DNA of 64,000 nucleotides from Mariprofundus sp. (GTDB taxonomy: Bacteria; Pseudomonadota; Zetaproteobacteria; Mariprofundales; Mariprofundaceae), in assembly GCA_021772775.1 (NCBI GenBank), contig JAJFLH010000006.1, positions 186,001 through 250,000 on the forward strand, written 5' to 3'. The notes beneath the pieces are model-generated. The model made no database searches. It saw nothing but the letters and a program-made list of their open reading frames with translations, and was not told the origin of the DNA. Of this stretch, positions 46,670 to 55,936 are shown piece after piece (the stretch's first letter is position 1; the number at the start of each line of letters is the position of its first letter). The translations under genes and the position numbers were made by a program.

Positions 46670-47152
46670 ATGCTGAAACGTGCATTTAAAACATGGTTCC
46701 TATGGGAATTACTGATTGGTCTCTCTGTAACCGGCCGTTATTTCTTTAAAAAGAAAATTACTGTTGAATATCCTGAAGAGAAGACACCATTATCTCCCCG
46801 TTTTCGTGGGTTACATGCCTTGCGTCGTTATGAGTCGGGTGAAGAGCGTTGTATCGCTTGTAAGTTGTGTGAAGTTGTTTGTCCTGCTCTGGCGATCAGC
46901 ATCGAATCAGAAGAGCGTGATGATGGTTCCAGGCGCACAACGCGTTATGATATTGATTTTACCAAATGTATTTATTGTGGCTTTTGTCAGGAAGCCTGTC
47001 CTGTGGATGCCATTGTAGAGACACAAGAATTTGAGTACGCAACTGAAACGCGTGCTGAATTATATTACGATAAAGATATGTTATTGGCTGTAGGTGATCG
47101 TTATGAAAAGCAGATTGCTGCAAATATCGCAGCTGATGCGCGTTATAGTTGA
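46670..47152 (+). CDS. nuoI: NADH-quinone oxidoreductase subunit I
   Basis: A ferredoxin-like subunit with two [4Fe-4S] clusters (N6a and N6b). The ligand sets are [13 protein letters not shown] and [15 protein letters not shown], each followed by the Cys-Pro of the partner set. The N-terminus has the amphipathic helix that touches the membrane. It has 160 residues, normal. It is followed by a 57-base gap that contains a 14-codon frame before nuoJ. Confidence 0.96.
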   Translation: MLKRAFKTWFLWELLIGLSVTGRYFFKKKITVEYPEEKTPLSPRFRGLHALRRYESGEERCIACKLCEVVCPALAISIESEERDDGSRRTTRYDIDFTKCIYCGFCQEACPVDAIVETQEFEYATETRAELYYDKDMLLAVGDRYEKQIAANIAADARYS

Positions 47153-47165
47153 TCTGGAGGCCGAT

Positions 47166-47210
47166 ATGAAATTCAAATGGTCTTTGTTCAAGTCCGATAG
47201 GGGGGCGTAA
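47166..47210 (+). CDS. Candidate 14-codon micro-ORF between nuoI and nuoJ
   Basis: A short frame, MKFKWSLFKSDRGA. GGAGG lies five bases before its ATG. Its TAA overlaps the nuoJ ATG as TAATG. The peptide is basic and amphipathic at its start. It is unrelated in sequence to the three spacer frames of nuoE-nuoH. The good ribosome-binding site and the overlap suggest it is translated, perhaps only to pass ribosomes on to nuoJ. Confidence 0.4.
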   Translation: MKFKWSLFKSDRGA

Positions 47211-47794
47211 TGCTCGAAACTGCATTTTTTAATCTGTTTGCAGGTTTGTCGATTTTTGCTGGCCTGGGTGTGGTGCTATCACGTAATACCATGCATGCAG
47301 TGATGTTTCTGATCTTTTGCTTCTTTAATGCAGCCGGTCTGTTCTTTCTACTTGATGCCGAGTTCCTCGGAATTATTCTGATATTGATCTATGTCGGTGC
47401 TGTGATGGTGCTATTTATGTTTGCCATCATGATGCTTGAAGTGAATGTGTCGAAGATGCGTGAGGGCTTTCAGCAGTATCTGCCAATCGGTGGTATGATT
47501 GCCGTGATCCTGATGATTGAATTTGTGGCAGCTTCTACAACCGGCGTGTTCACAGAGGGTGCGAAAGCAACTGCGGAACATTTCGCACAGGATGTAAACA
47601 ATACCAAAGAAATTGGCAAGGTGTTGTATACTAAATATCTGCTGGGTTTTGAAATTGCCGCGATTATTCTGCTGGTGGCTTTGGTTGGCGCGATCGTGTT
47701 GACCATTCGTGGGCGTAAAGACGCCAAATATCAGAATGTATCGAAGCAGGTAAATGTGCGCAGAGAAGATCGTGTGCGCAAGGTGAGTATGTAA
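47210..47794 (+). CDS. nuoJ: NADH-quinone oxidoreductase subunit J
   Basis: A membrane subunit of the proton-pumping arm with five hydrophobic helices. The conserved block [29 protein letters not shown] includes the pi-bulge helix region. It has 194 residues. An AGGGGGG site precedes the ATG. It overlaps nuoK by one base (TAATG). Confidence 0.95.
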   Translation: MLETAFFNLFAGLSIFAGLGVVLSRNTMHAVMFLIFCFFNAAGLFFLLDAEFLGIILILIYVGAVMVLFMFAIMMLEVNVSKMREGFQQYLPIGGMIAVILMIEFVAASTTGVFTEGAKATAEHFAQDVNNTKEIGKVLYTKYLLGFEIAAIILLVALVGAIVLTIRGRKDAKYQNVSKQVNVRREDRVRKVSM

Positions 47795-48099
47795 TGGTTG
47801 GATTATCTGAATATCTGATTGTAGCAGCAGTGCTGTTTTCTCTTGGTGTGATTGGGCTTTTTTTGAATCGTAAAAATGTCATTGCCATTTTGATGTGTAT
47901 CGAGCTGATGTTATTGGCTGTGAACATTAACCTGGTGGCTTTTTCGCATTATTTGAATGATATATCGGGTCAAATCTTTGTCTTCTTTGTGTTGACCGTC
48001 GCCGCATGTGAAGTGGCTATTGGTCTGGCAATTCTGGTGAGCTTCTATCGTCTGCGTCGCTCAATCGAAATTGAAGACATCAATACGTTACAGGGTTAA
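47794..48099 (+). CDS. nuoK: NADH-quinone oxidoreductase subunit K
   Basis: A small membrane subunit with three helices. The Glu in helix 2 ([17 protein letters not shown]) and the block [18 protein letters not shown] with a second Glu are the conserved proton-path residues. It has 101 residues, the standard length. It starts at the nuoJ stop and is twelve bases ahead of nuoL. Confidence 0.97.
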   Translation: MVGLSEYLIVAAVLFSLGVIGLFLNRKNVIAILMCIELMLLAVNINLVAFSHYLNDISGQIFVFFVLTVAACEVAIGLAILVSFYRLRRSIEIEDINTLQG

Positions 48100-48111
48100 G
48101 GGGGAGCAAAC

Positions 48112-50100
48112 GTGGAAGTACTGAATACAACTGAACTGCTCGCTATTCCTGGCCTGCCATTGCTGGCTGCATTGGTAGTTGGTCTGTTTGGCTGGGCATT
48201 GAAAGAGACTCTGTCCCATCTGATTACCTCTGGTGCGGTAATTTTATCGGCACTATTGTCGATTCACATTTTCACACAGGTATTAGCTGGCGCCTCATTT
48301 GAGGGGAATTTCTGGACCTGGATGATTGCCGGTGATTTTATCGTGCCTGTTGGTATGCTTATTGATCGCTTGACCGTTATCATGATGATCACCGTGACCA
48401 TTGTTTCTGCCTGTGTGCATATCTATACCATAGGTTATATGCACGGTGACCCGGGATATGCGCGTTTCTTCTCCTATATCTCAGCCTTTACCTTCTCCAT
48501 GCTGGTTTTGGTTATGGGTAACAACTTCTTCACACTGTTCTTTGGTTGGGAAGCGGTTGGTCTGTTCTCATATCTGTTGATTGGCTTCTGGTATAAACGT
48601 GAAAGCGCGAACCATGCAGCCATGAAAGCATTCATTGTGAACCGCGTGGGTGACTTTGGTTTTGCCGTAGGTATTTTGGCCGTTTGGTACTATTTTGGCA
48701 GTGTCGAATACACTACTGTATTTGCCAAGGTACCTGAGCTGGTAGCAAATAATGTATCACTGCATTTCATGGACTGGGAAATTTCTGCTATTACATTTAT
48801 CTGTCTTGCCCTGTTTATTGGGGCGATGGGTAAATCCGGTCAGGTGCCGTTGCATGTCTGGTTACCGGATTCCATGGAAGGTCCAACTCCAATCTCGGCA
48901 TTGATCCATGCTGCAACGATGGTAACTGCCGGTGTATTTATGGTGGCCCGTCTATCTCCGATGTTTGAGTTTTCAGAAGTAGCGCTTGCCGCTGTAGTTC
49001 TGGTTGGTGCTGTGACAGCATGGATGTGTGCTACGATTGGTTTGGTGCAGAATGATATCAAACGTGTTATCGCTTACTCTACCTGTTCACAGTTAGGTTA
49101 TATGTTTGTTGCCTGTGGTGTTTCAGCGTATTCAGCCGGCATCTTTCATCTTATGACACATGCTTATTTTAAGGCTCTGTTGTTCCTGGCAGCAGGTTCT
49201 GTGATCCATGCTGTGATGGCACAACAGGATATTCGTAAGATGGGTCAATTGCGTAAATATATGCCAATTACCTATATTACCATGTTTTTGGCAGCACTCG
49301 CCTTGTCTGGTGTGCCTCCATTTGCGGGTTTCTTCTCTAAGGATCTGATCATTGAAGCTACAATGATGCGTGAATTTACTGAATATGGCTGGGTAGGCAC
49401 GTTCGCGACGTTTGCACTGTTAACCGGTGTGTTTATGACTGCCTTTTATACCTTTCGCATGTTCTTCCTTACGTTCCATAACTCGGATCGTGTTGATGCT
49501 CAAACCAAGGCTCATTTGCATGAATCACCTAAGGTAATAACCATTCCATTAGTTGTGCTAGCAATAGGCGCTGTGTTCTCCGGTATGTGGGGTGTGATGT
49601 ATCTGGATATCGCTAACCCTGAAATTGCCAAAGGCTTCTTTGGCAGCAGTCTGTTTGTTCTCGATGCGCACAATCCACTGATGAAATTGGCTGAACATGG
49701 TGAGCATGGCATGTTCCATTTCCTGGGAACGATGCCATTTTGGTTAGCCATTGGTGGCATTGCCTTGGCCTATGTGATGTATTTTCGTGAAACAGCATGG
49801 CCTGCTAAAATTGCAGCATCTGTACCGTGGTTGTATAAATTTCTACTCAACAAATGGTATTGGGATGAGTTCTATGATAAAACAATTGTGGCACCGGCAC
49901 GTTGTTTGGGTACCTACTTGTGGAAATCAGGTGATCTTAAAGTGATCGATAAGGGCATTATTCACGGTGGTATTATTGATACAATTGTAGCTGGTGCGGC
50001 ACGCATGCGTGCGATACAGACCGGCATGGTATTTCATTATGCATTTGCGATGGTGATAGGCGTCTTCGGATTCCTGACCTATCTGTTGCTACAAGGTTAA
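48112..50100 (+). CDS. nuoL: NADH-quinone oxidoreductase subunit L
   Basis: The largest antiporter-like subunit, at the far end of the membrane arm, with the long lateral helix at its C-terminal part. Conserved features are the Glu in FFGWEAVGLFSYLLIG, the Lys in GAMGKSGQVPLHVWLPDSMEGPTPISALIHAATMV and the Lys in SHAYFKALLF-like THAYFKALLFLAAGS. It has 662 residues. It starts with GTG, preceded by GGGGGAG. Confidence 0.97.
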   Translation: MEVLNTTELLAIPGLPLLAALVVGLFGWALKETLSHLITSGAVILSALLSIHIFTQVLAGASFEGNFWTWMIAGDFIVPVGMLIDRLTVIMMITVTIVSACVHIYTIGYMHGDPGYARFFSYISAFTFSMLVLVMGNNFFTLFFGWEAVGLFSYLLIGFWYKRESANHAAMKAFIVNRVGDFGFAVGILAVWYYFGSVEYTTVFAKVPELVANNVSLHFMDWEISAITFICLALFIGAMGKSGQVPLHVWLPDSMEGPTPISALIHAATMVTAGVFMVARLSPMFEFSEVALAAVVLVGAVTAWMCATIGLVQNDIKRVIAYSTCSQLGYMFVACGVSAYSAGIFHLMTHAYFKALLFLAAGSVIHAVMAQQDIRKMGQLRKYMPITYITMFLAALALSGVPPFAGFFSKDLIIEATMMREFTEYGWVGTFATFALLTGVFMTAFYTFRMFFLTFHNSDRVDAQTKAHLHESPKVITIPLVVLAIGAVFSGMWGVMYLDIANPEIAKGFFGSSLFVLDAHNPLMKLAEHGEHGMFHFLGTMPFWLAIGGIALAYVMYFRETAWPAKIAASVPWLYKFLLNKWYWDEFYDKTIVAPARCLGTYLWKSGDLKVIDKGIIHGGIIDTIVAGAARMRAIQTGMVFHYAFAMVIGVFGFLTYLLLQG

Positions 50101-50115
50101 GGGGAGAGAACGACG

Positions 50116-51684
50116 ATGGATTTGAACAACGTTCTGGATTTTCCTATCCTGTCACTGAGCATCTTTTTACCGACGCTTGGCGCCTTGATTATCTGGTTAT
50201 TTGTACGCGGCGATAATGCTGTTCGATGGGCATCACTGATTGTTGCTGTTGCAACCTTTTTAGTGACCCTGCCTTTGGCACTGAACTTTGATACAACAAC
50301 AGCACATATGCAGTTTGAAGAGTTTCACCACTGGATACCTGCCTTCAATATTAATTATCATCTAGGTTTGGATGGCATCTCAATGCCGTTTATTGTGTTG
50401 ACCAGCTTTCTTACTGTGGTTTGTATTATATCTGCATGGCAATGCATTCAGACACGTGTGAAAGAGTACATGATTGCTTTCTTAATTCTGGAAACGACAC
50501 TGATTGGTGTATTTAGTGCGCTTGATGCAATTCTGTTTTACTTCTTCTGGGAAGCACTACTGATTCCTATGTACCTTATCATTGGTATCTGGGGTGGAAA
50601 GAATCGTGTTTATGCTACGATTAAGTTCTTTCTCTATACCTTAGCAGGCTCGGTGCTGATGTTGATTGCTGTGTTGGCGATGTACTTCGAAGCTGGTCAT
50701 ACATTCAGCATGTTGGATTTCATGGACTATCCGTTTGATTTCACTTGGCAGTTCTGGATTTGGATAGCTTTCTTTATCGCTTTTGCTGTGAAGGTGCCGA
50801 TGTGGCCAGTGCATACATGGTTGCCGGATGCGCATACCGAAGCACCGACTGCAGGCTCAGTGATTCTGGCAGGTATTCTGCTTAAGCTGGGTGCTTATGG
50901 TTTCTTGCGCTTCTCACTGCCGATGTTACCTGATGCATCACAATATTTTGTGCCGCTGATGATTGGTTTGTCGTTGGTTGCAATTGTATACATCTCATTG
51001 GTTGCCATGATGCAGACGGATATGAAGCGTCTTATCGCTTATTCATCCATCGCACATATGGGCTTCGTCACACTCGGAACATTCATGTTTACACAGGCGG
51101 CACTTGAAGGTGCTATCATTGGCATGATCTCACATGGTTTTGTTGCAGCAGCACTGTTCTTGTGTGTTGGGGTGATGTATGACCGATTACATACTCGAGA
51201 GATAGGTGATTATGGTGGTGTGGTTAACGTCATGCCTGTGTTTGCTGCTGTGATGCTGTTCTTTTGTATGGCCAATGTGGCTCTACCAGGTGCATCTGCA
51301 TTTGTCGGTGAAATCATGGTGCTGATTGGTACGTTTGAAGCTGCTCCAACCCATCTAGGTATCTCGGCCAAATGGATTGCGATTGCAGCAACGACATCGG
51401 TAGTACTGTCAGCTTGCTACACCTTATGGATGTACAAGCGCGTTATTATGGGTGACTTGGTGAAAGATAGTGTTAAATCTATGCAAGATATGACTATTCG
51501 TGAATTTGGTTATTTTGTGCCGTTGATTATTCTTACACTGTGGTTGGGTTTCTATCCGCTACCTGTTTTGGATTTTCTACACGTTTCCGTATCACATCTG
51601 ATTGATCAGGTATCAACAAGTAAGCTCGATGCAGCTGCTGCTCTGTTACAGGCCGTGCCTGCAGCAGAAGCTGCGCATCATTGA
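50116..51684 (+). CDS. nuoM: NADH-quinone oxidoreductase subunit M
   Basis: An antiporter-like proton-pumping subunit with about 14 helices. The key Glu is in FFWEALLIPMYLIIG, and the key Lys in AVKVPMWPVHTWLPDAHTEAPTAGSVILAG. The third set is MKRLIAYSSIAHMGFV. It has 522 residues, near the usual 500. A GGGGAGAG site precedes the ATG. Confidence 0.97.
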   Translation: MDLNNVLDFPILSLSIFLPTLGALIIWLFVRGDNAVRWASLIVAVATFLVTLPLALNFDTTTAHMQFEEFHHWIPAFNINYHLGLDGISMPFIVLTSFLTVVCIISAWQCIQTRVKEYMIAFLILETTLIGVFSALDAILFYFFWEALLIPMYLIIGIWGGKNRVYATIKFFLYTLAGSVLMLIAVLAMYFEAGHTFSMLDFMDYPFDFTWQFWIWIAFFIAFAVKVPMWPVHTWLPDAHTEAPTAGSVILAGILLKLGAYGFLRFSLPMLPDASQYFVPLMIGLSLVAIVYISLVAMMQTDMKRLIAYSSIAHMGFVTLGTFMFTQAALEGAIIGMISHGFVAAALFLCVGVMYDRLHTREIGDYGGVVNVMPVFAAVMLFFCMANVALPGASAFVGEIMVLIGTFEAAPTHLGISAKWIAIAATTSVVLSACYTLWMYKRVIMGDLVKDSVKSMQDMTIREFGYFVPLIILTLWLGFYPLPVLDFLHVSVSHLIDQVSTSKLDAAAALLQAVPAAEAAHH

Positions 51685-51696
51685 AGGAAGTGAACC

Positions 51697-53160
51697 ATGG
51701 CTAATGTGACATTCCCGTTTCCGTTCCCTGATCATCTGATCACGCTATTGCCCGAAATGATCGTGGCAGTGCTGGCTATGATCTTGTTGTTAGTGGATCT
51801 GTTTATATCAAAAGAGAATAAAGTATGGACTGCTTATCTGGCAATTATGGCAATTGCCGCAGCAGCAGTAGCAACCGTTCAGCTATATCCGGCGGGATCA
51901 ATTGAAGCGTTCTATGGTTTCTTTGTGTTTGATCCATTTGCTGCATTTAGTAAGCTATTAATCTTTGCCGCAACAGCGATTTCGATTGTATTGTCGATTG
52001 ATTATATGAAGGATGAGAACCACGTTGGTGAATATTATGTGCTGATGTTGTTTGCGATGCTGGGTATGATGTTGATGGTTTCTGCAACGAACTTCATCAT
52101 TCTCTATCTTGGCATGGAGCTTATGGCACTATGTATCTATGTGTTGGTGGGTTATCAGCGTGAGGTGCTTCGTTCGAATGAGGCGGCACTTAAATACTTC
52201 ATTCTTGGTGCATTATCATCGGGTATGCTGCTCTATGGCATCACCTTCCTGTATGGTGTGAGTGGCAGTTTTGATTATACCGAAATGGGCACTGCATTAA
52301 TGTCTGCAGACAGTAGTTCGCATGCCGCGGTCTTATTGGGGCTGGTGTTCTTACTGGCAGGTCTGGCATTTAAAGTTTCAATGGCACCATTTCATATGTG
52401 GACGCCGGATGCATATGAAGGTGCACCAACACCGATTACTGCATTCATGTCAGTTGCACCGAAGGTGGCTGGTTTTGTCGTTATTATACGTATTGCCATT
52501 GACGCCCTGCCTGCAGTTCAAGATGAGTATATGACTATATTAATTGGTATGGCCGTGCTGACGATGGCTGTAGGTAACCTTGCGGCGATTGCGCAACGCA
52601 ATATCAAACGTATGCTGGCTTATTCTACTGTCGGACATGTTGGCTTTGTGATGCTTGGTGTCATTGCTGGAAACGCTGATGGTTATGCTGGTATTTTGGT
52701 TTACTTGTCAATTTATCTGATTATGACTTTGGGTCTGTTTGCGATCATTATCTTGATGCGTCGTGATGGCATTCAGGGAGAGCTGCTGGATGACTTTGCC
52801 GGCCTGTCAAAGACACGCCCTGGATATGCACTTGCGATGGGTCTGTTTCTATTCTCGCTCGGTGGCATTCCTTTCCTAGCAGGCTTTTGGGCTAAATACG
52901 CGGTGTTTATTGCAGCAGTCGAGGCGGGGCATCTCTACCTAGTACTTTATGCTCTACTGTTCTCTGCTGTAGGGGCGTTTTATTATATTCGAGTGGTCAA
53001 ATACATTTACTTTGATGAAGCGCGCGTAGCCTTTAATTTTTCGGATAGTCGATTGATGCAGGCAACTGTAGCGATTACAGCTATTGCTATTGTTGCTCTG
53101 GGCGTTTATCCGGATCCATTAATGGAAGTGTGTAAACAGGCTTTGGTGGGGTTGATTTAA
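51697..53160 (+). CDS. nuoN: NADH-quinone oxidoreductase subunit N
   Basis: The third antiporter-like subunit and last gene of the nuo operon. Conserved blocks are LGMELMALCIYVLVG, FKVSMAPFHMWTPDAYEGAPTPITAFMS and IKRMLAYSTVGHVGF. It has 487 residues. A GAAGGAAG site precedes the ATG. A hairpin lies 12 bases after its stop. Confidence 0.97.
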   Translation: MANVTFPFPFPDHLITLLPEMIVAVLAMILLLVDLFISKENKVWTAYLAIMAIAAAAVATVQLYPAGSIEAFYGFFVFDPFAAFSKLLIFAATAISIVLSIDYMKDENHVGEYYVLMLFAMLGMMLMVSATNFIILYLGMELMALCIYVLVGYQREVLRSNEAALKYFILGALSSGMLLYGITFLYGVSGSFDYTEMGTALMSADSSSHAAVLLGLVFLLAGLAFKVSMAPFHMWTPDAYEGAPTPITAFMSVAPKVAGFVVIIRIAIDALPAVQDEYMTILIGMAVLTMAVGNLAAIAQRNIKRMLAYSTVGHVGFVMLGVIAGNADGYAGILVYLSIYLIMTLGLFAIIILMRRDGIQGELLDDFAGLSKTRPGYALAMGLFLFSLGGIPFLAGFWAKYAVFIAAVEAGHLYLVLYALLFSAVGAFYYIRVVKYIYFDEARVAFNFSDSRLMQATVAITAIAIVALGVYPDPLMEVCKQALVGLI

Positions 53161-53172
53161 GGGCTATTATTT

Positions 53173-53201
53173 GCACAAACAGTTGATGAAATAGTTTGTG
53201 C
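53173..53201 (+). terminator. Hairpin at the end of the nuo operon
   Basis: Perfect 8-base arms GCACAAAC (53173-53180) and GTTTGTGC (53194-53201) surround a 13-base loop. An AT-rich but not T-only stretch follows. It is probably a weak terminator between nuoN and the atp promoter. Confidence 0.5.
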
Positions 53202-53212
53202 TAAATATCTAC

Positions 53213-53241
53213 TTGTCACAAGGCTATATTGGCGCTAAAAT
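53213..53241 (+). promoter_or_regulatory. Sigma-70 promoter of the atp operon
   Basis: TTGTCA (53213-53218), a 17-base spacer, and TAAAAT (53236-53241): a near-consensus -35/-10 pair. Transcription would start near 53248, which rules out translation from any atpI start upstream of that point. A small CCTCG/CGAGG hairpin at 53245-53261 would lie at the 5' end of the mRNA. Confidence 0.75.
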
Positions 53242-53321
53242 GCGCCTCGCTTAGAACGAGGGGACGGATTGCATTAGTAATTCATCTATATGTTTACTGG
53301 GGAGTTAAGGCTCTGGAAAAT

Positions 53322-53732
53322 ATGACCGCTTTACCACGTATCGTACGCATGCAAGTTGTTGCGGGGGTGCTTGGAAGCCTGGCGCTTATTGTGTTTGGTT
53401 ATGTTGATTACGCATATGCTTATCTATTTGGCGTGTTGCTTATGACTGCAAATGCATGGTGGCTTGCTCGTCGATTGAATAAAGCGCTTGTTATGAGTGC
53501 AGAAGCGGGGCAACGTTCTCTCTATGCGGGGGCTGCACTTCGCTTTGTGGCTTTGATAGCGGGATTGCTATTGGGTCACTTCATCGGTCTCCATTTGATG
53601 TTGGTGGCGGCTGGTATATTTGTTGCACAGGCGCTGATTTATGTGGGTGCCTTGCTTGAGTTGAAGAAAGAGCAGGATGATCAAGAGTCATCTGCTATAA
53701 AGAATGAGTATAAGGGAGATGGGTTTGGCTGA
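53322..53732 (+). CDS. atpI: ATP synthase subunit I
   Basis: A small membrane protein at the head of the atp operon, thought to help assembly of the c ring. Four hydrophobic helices are visible (about residues 12-30, 35-55, 75-95, 97-115) and the C-terminus is charged. It is recognised by layout and position more than by sequence, since the family varies widely. I chose the ATG at 53322 because the promoter excludes the longest frame (53229). It gives 136 residues. It overlaps atpB. Confidence 0.8.
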   Translation: MTALPRIVRMQVVAGVLGSLALIVFGYVDYAYAYLFGVLLMTANAWWLARRLNKALVMSAEAGQRSLYAGAALRFVALIAGLLLGHFIGLHLMLVAAGIFVAQALIYVGALLELKKEQDDQESSAIKNEYKGDGFG

Positions 53733-54549
53733 TACGAGTCATGGTGAAGGCGGCATCGCTGGTCACCTTCAGTACTGGACATTAAAAATTGATGAGTCCA
53801 ACCCTTTCATGCAGATTCATCTTGATACCATGTTGGTTTCAATTGTTGTTGCTGCAGGTCTGTTTATTTTTGCGCTATGGTTGAAGTGTCGTTTGGTGGA
53901 AGGTGCGCCATCCGGTGCGCAGAATTTCATGGAGTCTGTTGTTGGTTTTATCGACACAACTGTAAAGGATAACTTTCCAGTGCATAATCCATTGATTGCT
54001 CCGCTGGCTTTTACTGTGTTTGTTTTCATCGCATTGATCAATACGATTGATATTCTGCCTGCGTTCTTGTTGGGCAATATTGCACATCTATTTGGTGTTG
54101 AACACTTCCGTCCAGTGCCTACGAATGACTTGAATCTGCCTGCTGCTATGGCTGTGTCGGTGTTTATTCTGGTGTTGTATTATGAGTTCAAGCTTAAGCC
54201 GGCGCATTTCCTGAAAGAGCTGGTGATGGAGCCGTTTACAAGTTTGGTTCCAGTTTACCTGCGTCCATTTGTTATGCCGATAAATCTTATTCTAAAGTTG
54301 GTTGAGGAAGTTGCTAAGCCTTTGAGTCTCTCTTTCCGACTGTTCGGTAATATGTTTGCAGGTGAGGTTATATTCCTGTTGATTGCATTCCTGCTTCTGG
54401 GCGGTGGTGCAATAGGTATGGCTGCAGGCTTCTTTGTCGGCGTGGCTTGGACAATTTTCCATCTGTTCATTGGCATTTTGCAGGCATTTATCTTCATGAT
54501 TCTAACGGTTGTGTATCTCTCAATTGCACATCAGCCTGTAGAGCACTGA
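53719..54549 (+). CDS. atpB: ATP synthase Fo subunit a
   Basis: Subunit a forms the two proton half-channels next to the c ring. The essential Arg is in the block PLSLSFRLFGNMFAGE (RLFGN). Five to six helices are present, and the last includes the conserved GILQAFIFMILTVVYL. The start is uncertain. ATG 53719 is used here, but TTG 53725 is better spaced from AGGGAG, and 53704 is the earliest ATG. All give about 275-281 residues. Confidence 0.94.
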   Translation: MGLADTSHGEGGIAGHLQYWTLKIDESNPFMQIHLDTMLVSIVVAAGLFIFALWLKCRLVEGAPSGAQNFMESVVGFIDTTVKDNFPVHNPLIAPLAFTVFVFIALINTIDILPAFLLGNIAHLFGVEHFRPVPTNDLNLPAAMAVSVFILVLYYEFKLKPAHFLKELVMEPFTSLVPVYLRPFVMPINLILKLVEEVAKPLSLSFRLFGNMFAGEVIFLLIAFLLLGGGAIGMAAGFFVGVAWTIFHLFIGILQAFIFMILTVVYLSIAHQPVEH

Positions 54550-54599
54550 TTTTCAAAAAAAAATATACATAACAATTTAAACGAAAGGAGAATATAAAT

Positions 54600-54854
54600 A
54601 TGGACGCTACAACAATTATCACAGCTGCATCTGCAATCTCGGTTGGTGTAATTCTGGCTGCTGCAGGACTAGGTTCTGCTATTGGCTGGGGTCTCATCTG
54701 TTCGAAAGCACTAGAAGGTATTTCCCGTCAGCCGGAAATGCGCCCACAGTTGATGTTTAATATGTTCATCTTTGCTGGTCTGATGGAGTCTTTTCCTTTC
54801 ATCATCATGGCATTCGCTTTGTGGTTCTTGTTCGCTAACCCATTCTTGGGCTAA
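54600..54854 (+). CDS. atpE: ATP synthase Fo subunit c
   Basis: The c subunit forms the rotor ring. Two helices are joined by the polar loop SRQPE. The proton-binding carboxylate is E63 in AGLMESFPFI. The first helix has G23-x-G25-x-A27-x-G29-x-G31, the usual glycine motif with an Ala in third place. W30 takes the position of the sodium-ligand Gln of sodium-type c rings and F65 that of its Thr, so it is probably proton-coupled. It has 84 residues. AAAGGAG precedes the ATG. Confidence 0.96.
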   Translation: MDATTIITAASAISVGVILAAAGLGSAIGWGLICSKALEGISRQPEMRPQLMFNMFIFAGLMESFPFIIMAFALWFLFANPFLG

Positions 54855-54901
54855 TTGAAGACCTGGGTACAGAAAGAATTAAGGACTAAAGAGGAGGTCA
54901 C

Positions 54902-55384
54902 ATGAGTTTAGACCTGACATTTATTGGTCAGATCGTTGTTTTCCTGACATTGGTATTTCTGATGAGGAAGTATCTATACGGCCCAATGGCCGAGTTGATG
55001 GAAGCACGCTCGAATAAAATTGCTGAAGGTTTGGCTGCTGCAGATGCTGGTAAAGAAGCTTTTGCAAATGCTCAAGCTGAAATTGCTGAACAGTTGGCAG
55101 AAGCACGTACAAAAGCAGTTGAAATTATTGCTGCTGCTGAAAAGCGTGCTGCAGAGCTGAGCGAAGAGTCCGTTGCAAGGGCTCGTAATGAAGCAGAAGG
55201 TATTATCGATTCTGCACGTGAAGAAGTTCACGCTGAGCTTAATCGTGCAAGACAGACGCTGCGCTCGGAAGTTGCTGGTATCGCCATGATGGCTGCTGAA
55301 AGTGTTGTTGAAGCTGAGTTGGATGCTTCGCGTCACAGCGCATTGATTGAAGGTATTGTAAGCAAGGGCTTTGGTAACGCATGA
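54902..55384 (+). CDS. atpF: ATP synthase Fo subunit b
   Basis: The peripheral stalk. An N-terminal membrane helix (IGQIVVFLTLVFLMRKYLYGP) is followed by a long charged, Ala-rich helix that dimerises (for example AEIAEQLAEARTKAVEIIAA). It has 160 residues. It overlaps atpH by four bases (ATGA), and AGAGGAGG lies before its ATG. Confidence 0.95.
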   Translation: MSLDLTFIGQIVVFLTLVFLMRKYLYGPMAELMEARSNKIAEGLAAADAGKEAFANAQAEIAEQLAEARTKAVEIIAAAEKRAAELSEESVARARNEAEGIIDSAREEVHAELNRARQTLRSEVAGIAMMAAESVVEAELDASRHSALIEGIVSKGFGNA

Positions 55385-55905
55385 GTACTTCGCAGATATC
55401 TCGCCGCTACGCCGTAGCACTGTTTGAGTTGATTGGTGAAGGCGTAAGTTTACAGGAAGATCTTACTAAGGCCGCTGCCGTAGTAGCTCTTGATGAAGTG
55501 TCTGCGTTGATTGCTTCACCTGAATATCCCGCTTTGTTAAAGCAGGAAGTTATTGTTGCAGCTGCAGGTGATAAATTATTGCCTGAAGTTGTGCGATTGC
55601 TAGAAGTTCTAACAGAGCGAAATAAGGCAAGTTTGTTGCCTGAGATATCAGCCATCGTTGATGAAATGGTTCGTTTGGCTGAAAGTGAAGTTGATGCTGA
55701 AGTTACTGTCGCCTCTACTTTAGATGAAGAGAGTAGGCAGAAGCTGACTAAGGCACTTGAAGTAACAACGGGTAAAAAAGTGCGTGTTAGCGTTTCAGAA
55801 GATAAAGCCATTCTTGGTGGCTTGGTTGTCCAGATTGGAGACCGTAAAATAGATTATTCGTTGCGTACGAAGCTGGCCGGTTTGCACCGTGTCCTTGCTT
55901 CTTAA
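55381..55905 (+). CDS. atpH: ATP synthase F1 subunit delta
   Basis: Subunit delta joins the b stalk to the top of F1. The N-terminal block ISRRYAVALFELIGE and the C-terminal domain with KDKAILGGLVVQIGDRKIDYSLRTKL-like sequence (DKAILGGLVVQIGDRKIDYS) are typical. It has 174 residues. It is 31 bases ahead of atpA. Confidence 0.95.
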   Translation: MSTSQISRRYAVALFELIGEGVSLQEDLTKAAAVVALDEVSALIASPEYPALLKQEVIVAAAGDKLLPEVVRLLEVLTERNKASLLPEISAIVDEMVRLAESEVDAEVTVASTLDEESRQKLTKALEVTTGKKVRVSVSEDKAILGGLVVQIGDRKIDYSLRTKLAGLHRVLAS

Positions 55906-55936
55906 GTAACAGACTGAGTATTAGAGGAAAATAAAC

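Noticed and set aside
54600-54854. Sodium-driven ATP synthase
   Set aside because: E63 and S64 fit, but the Gln ligand of helix 1 is a Trp and the Thr ligand a Phe, so a sodium site is unlikely.
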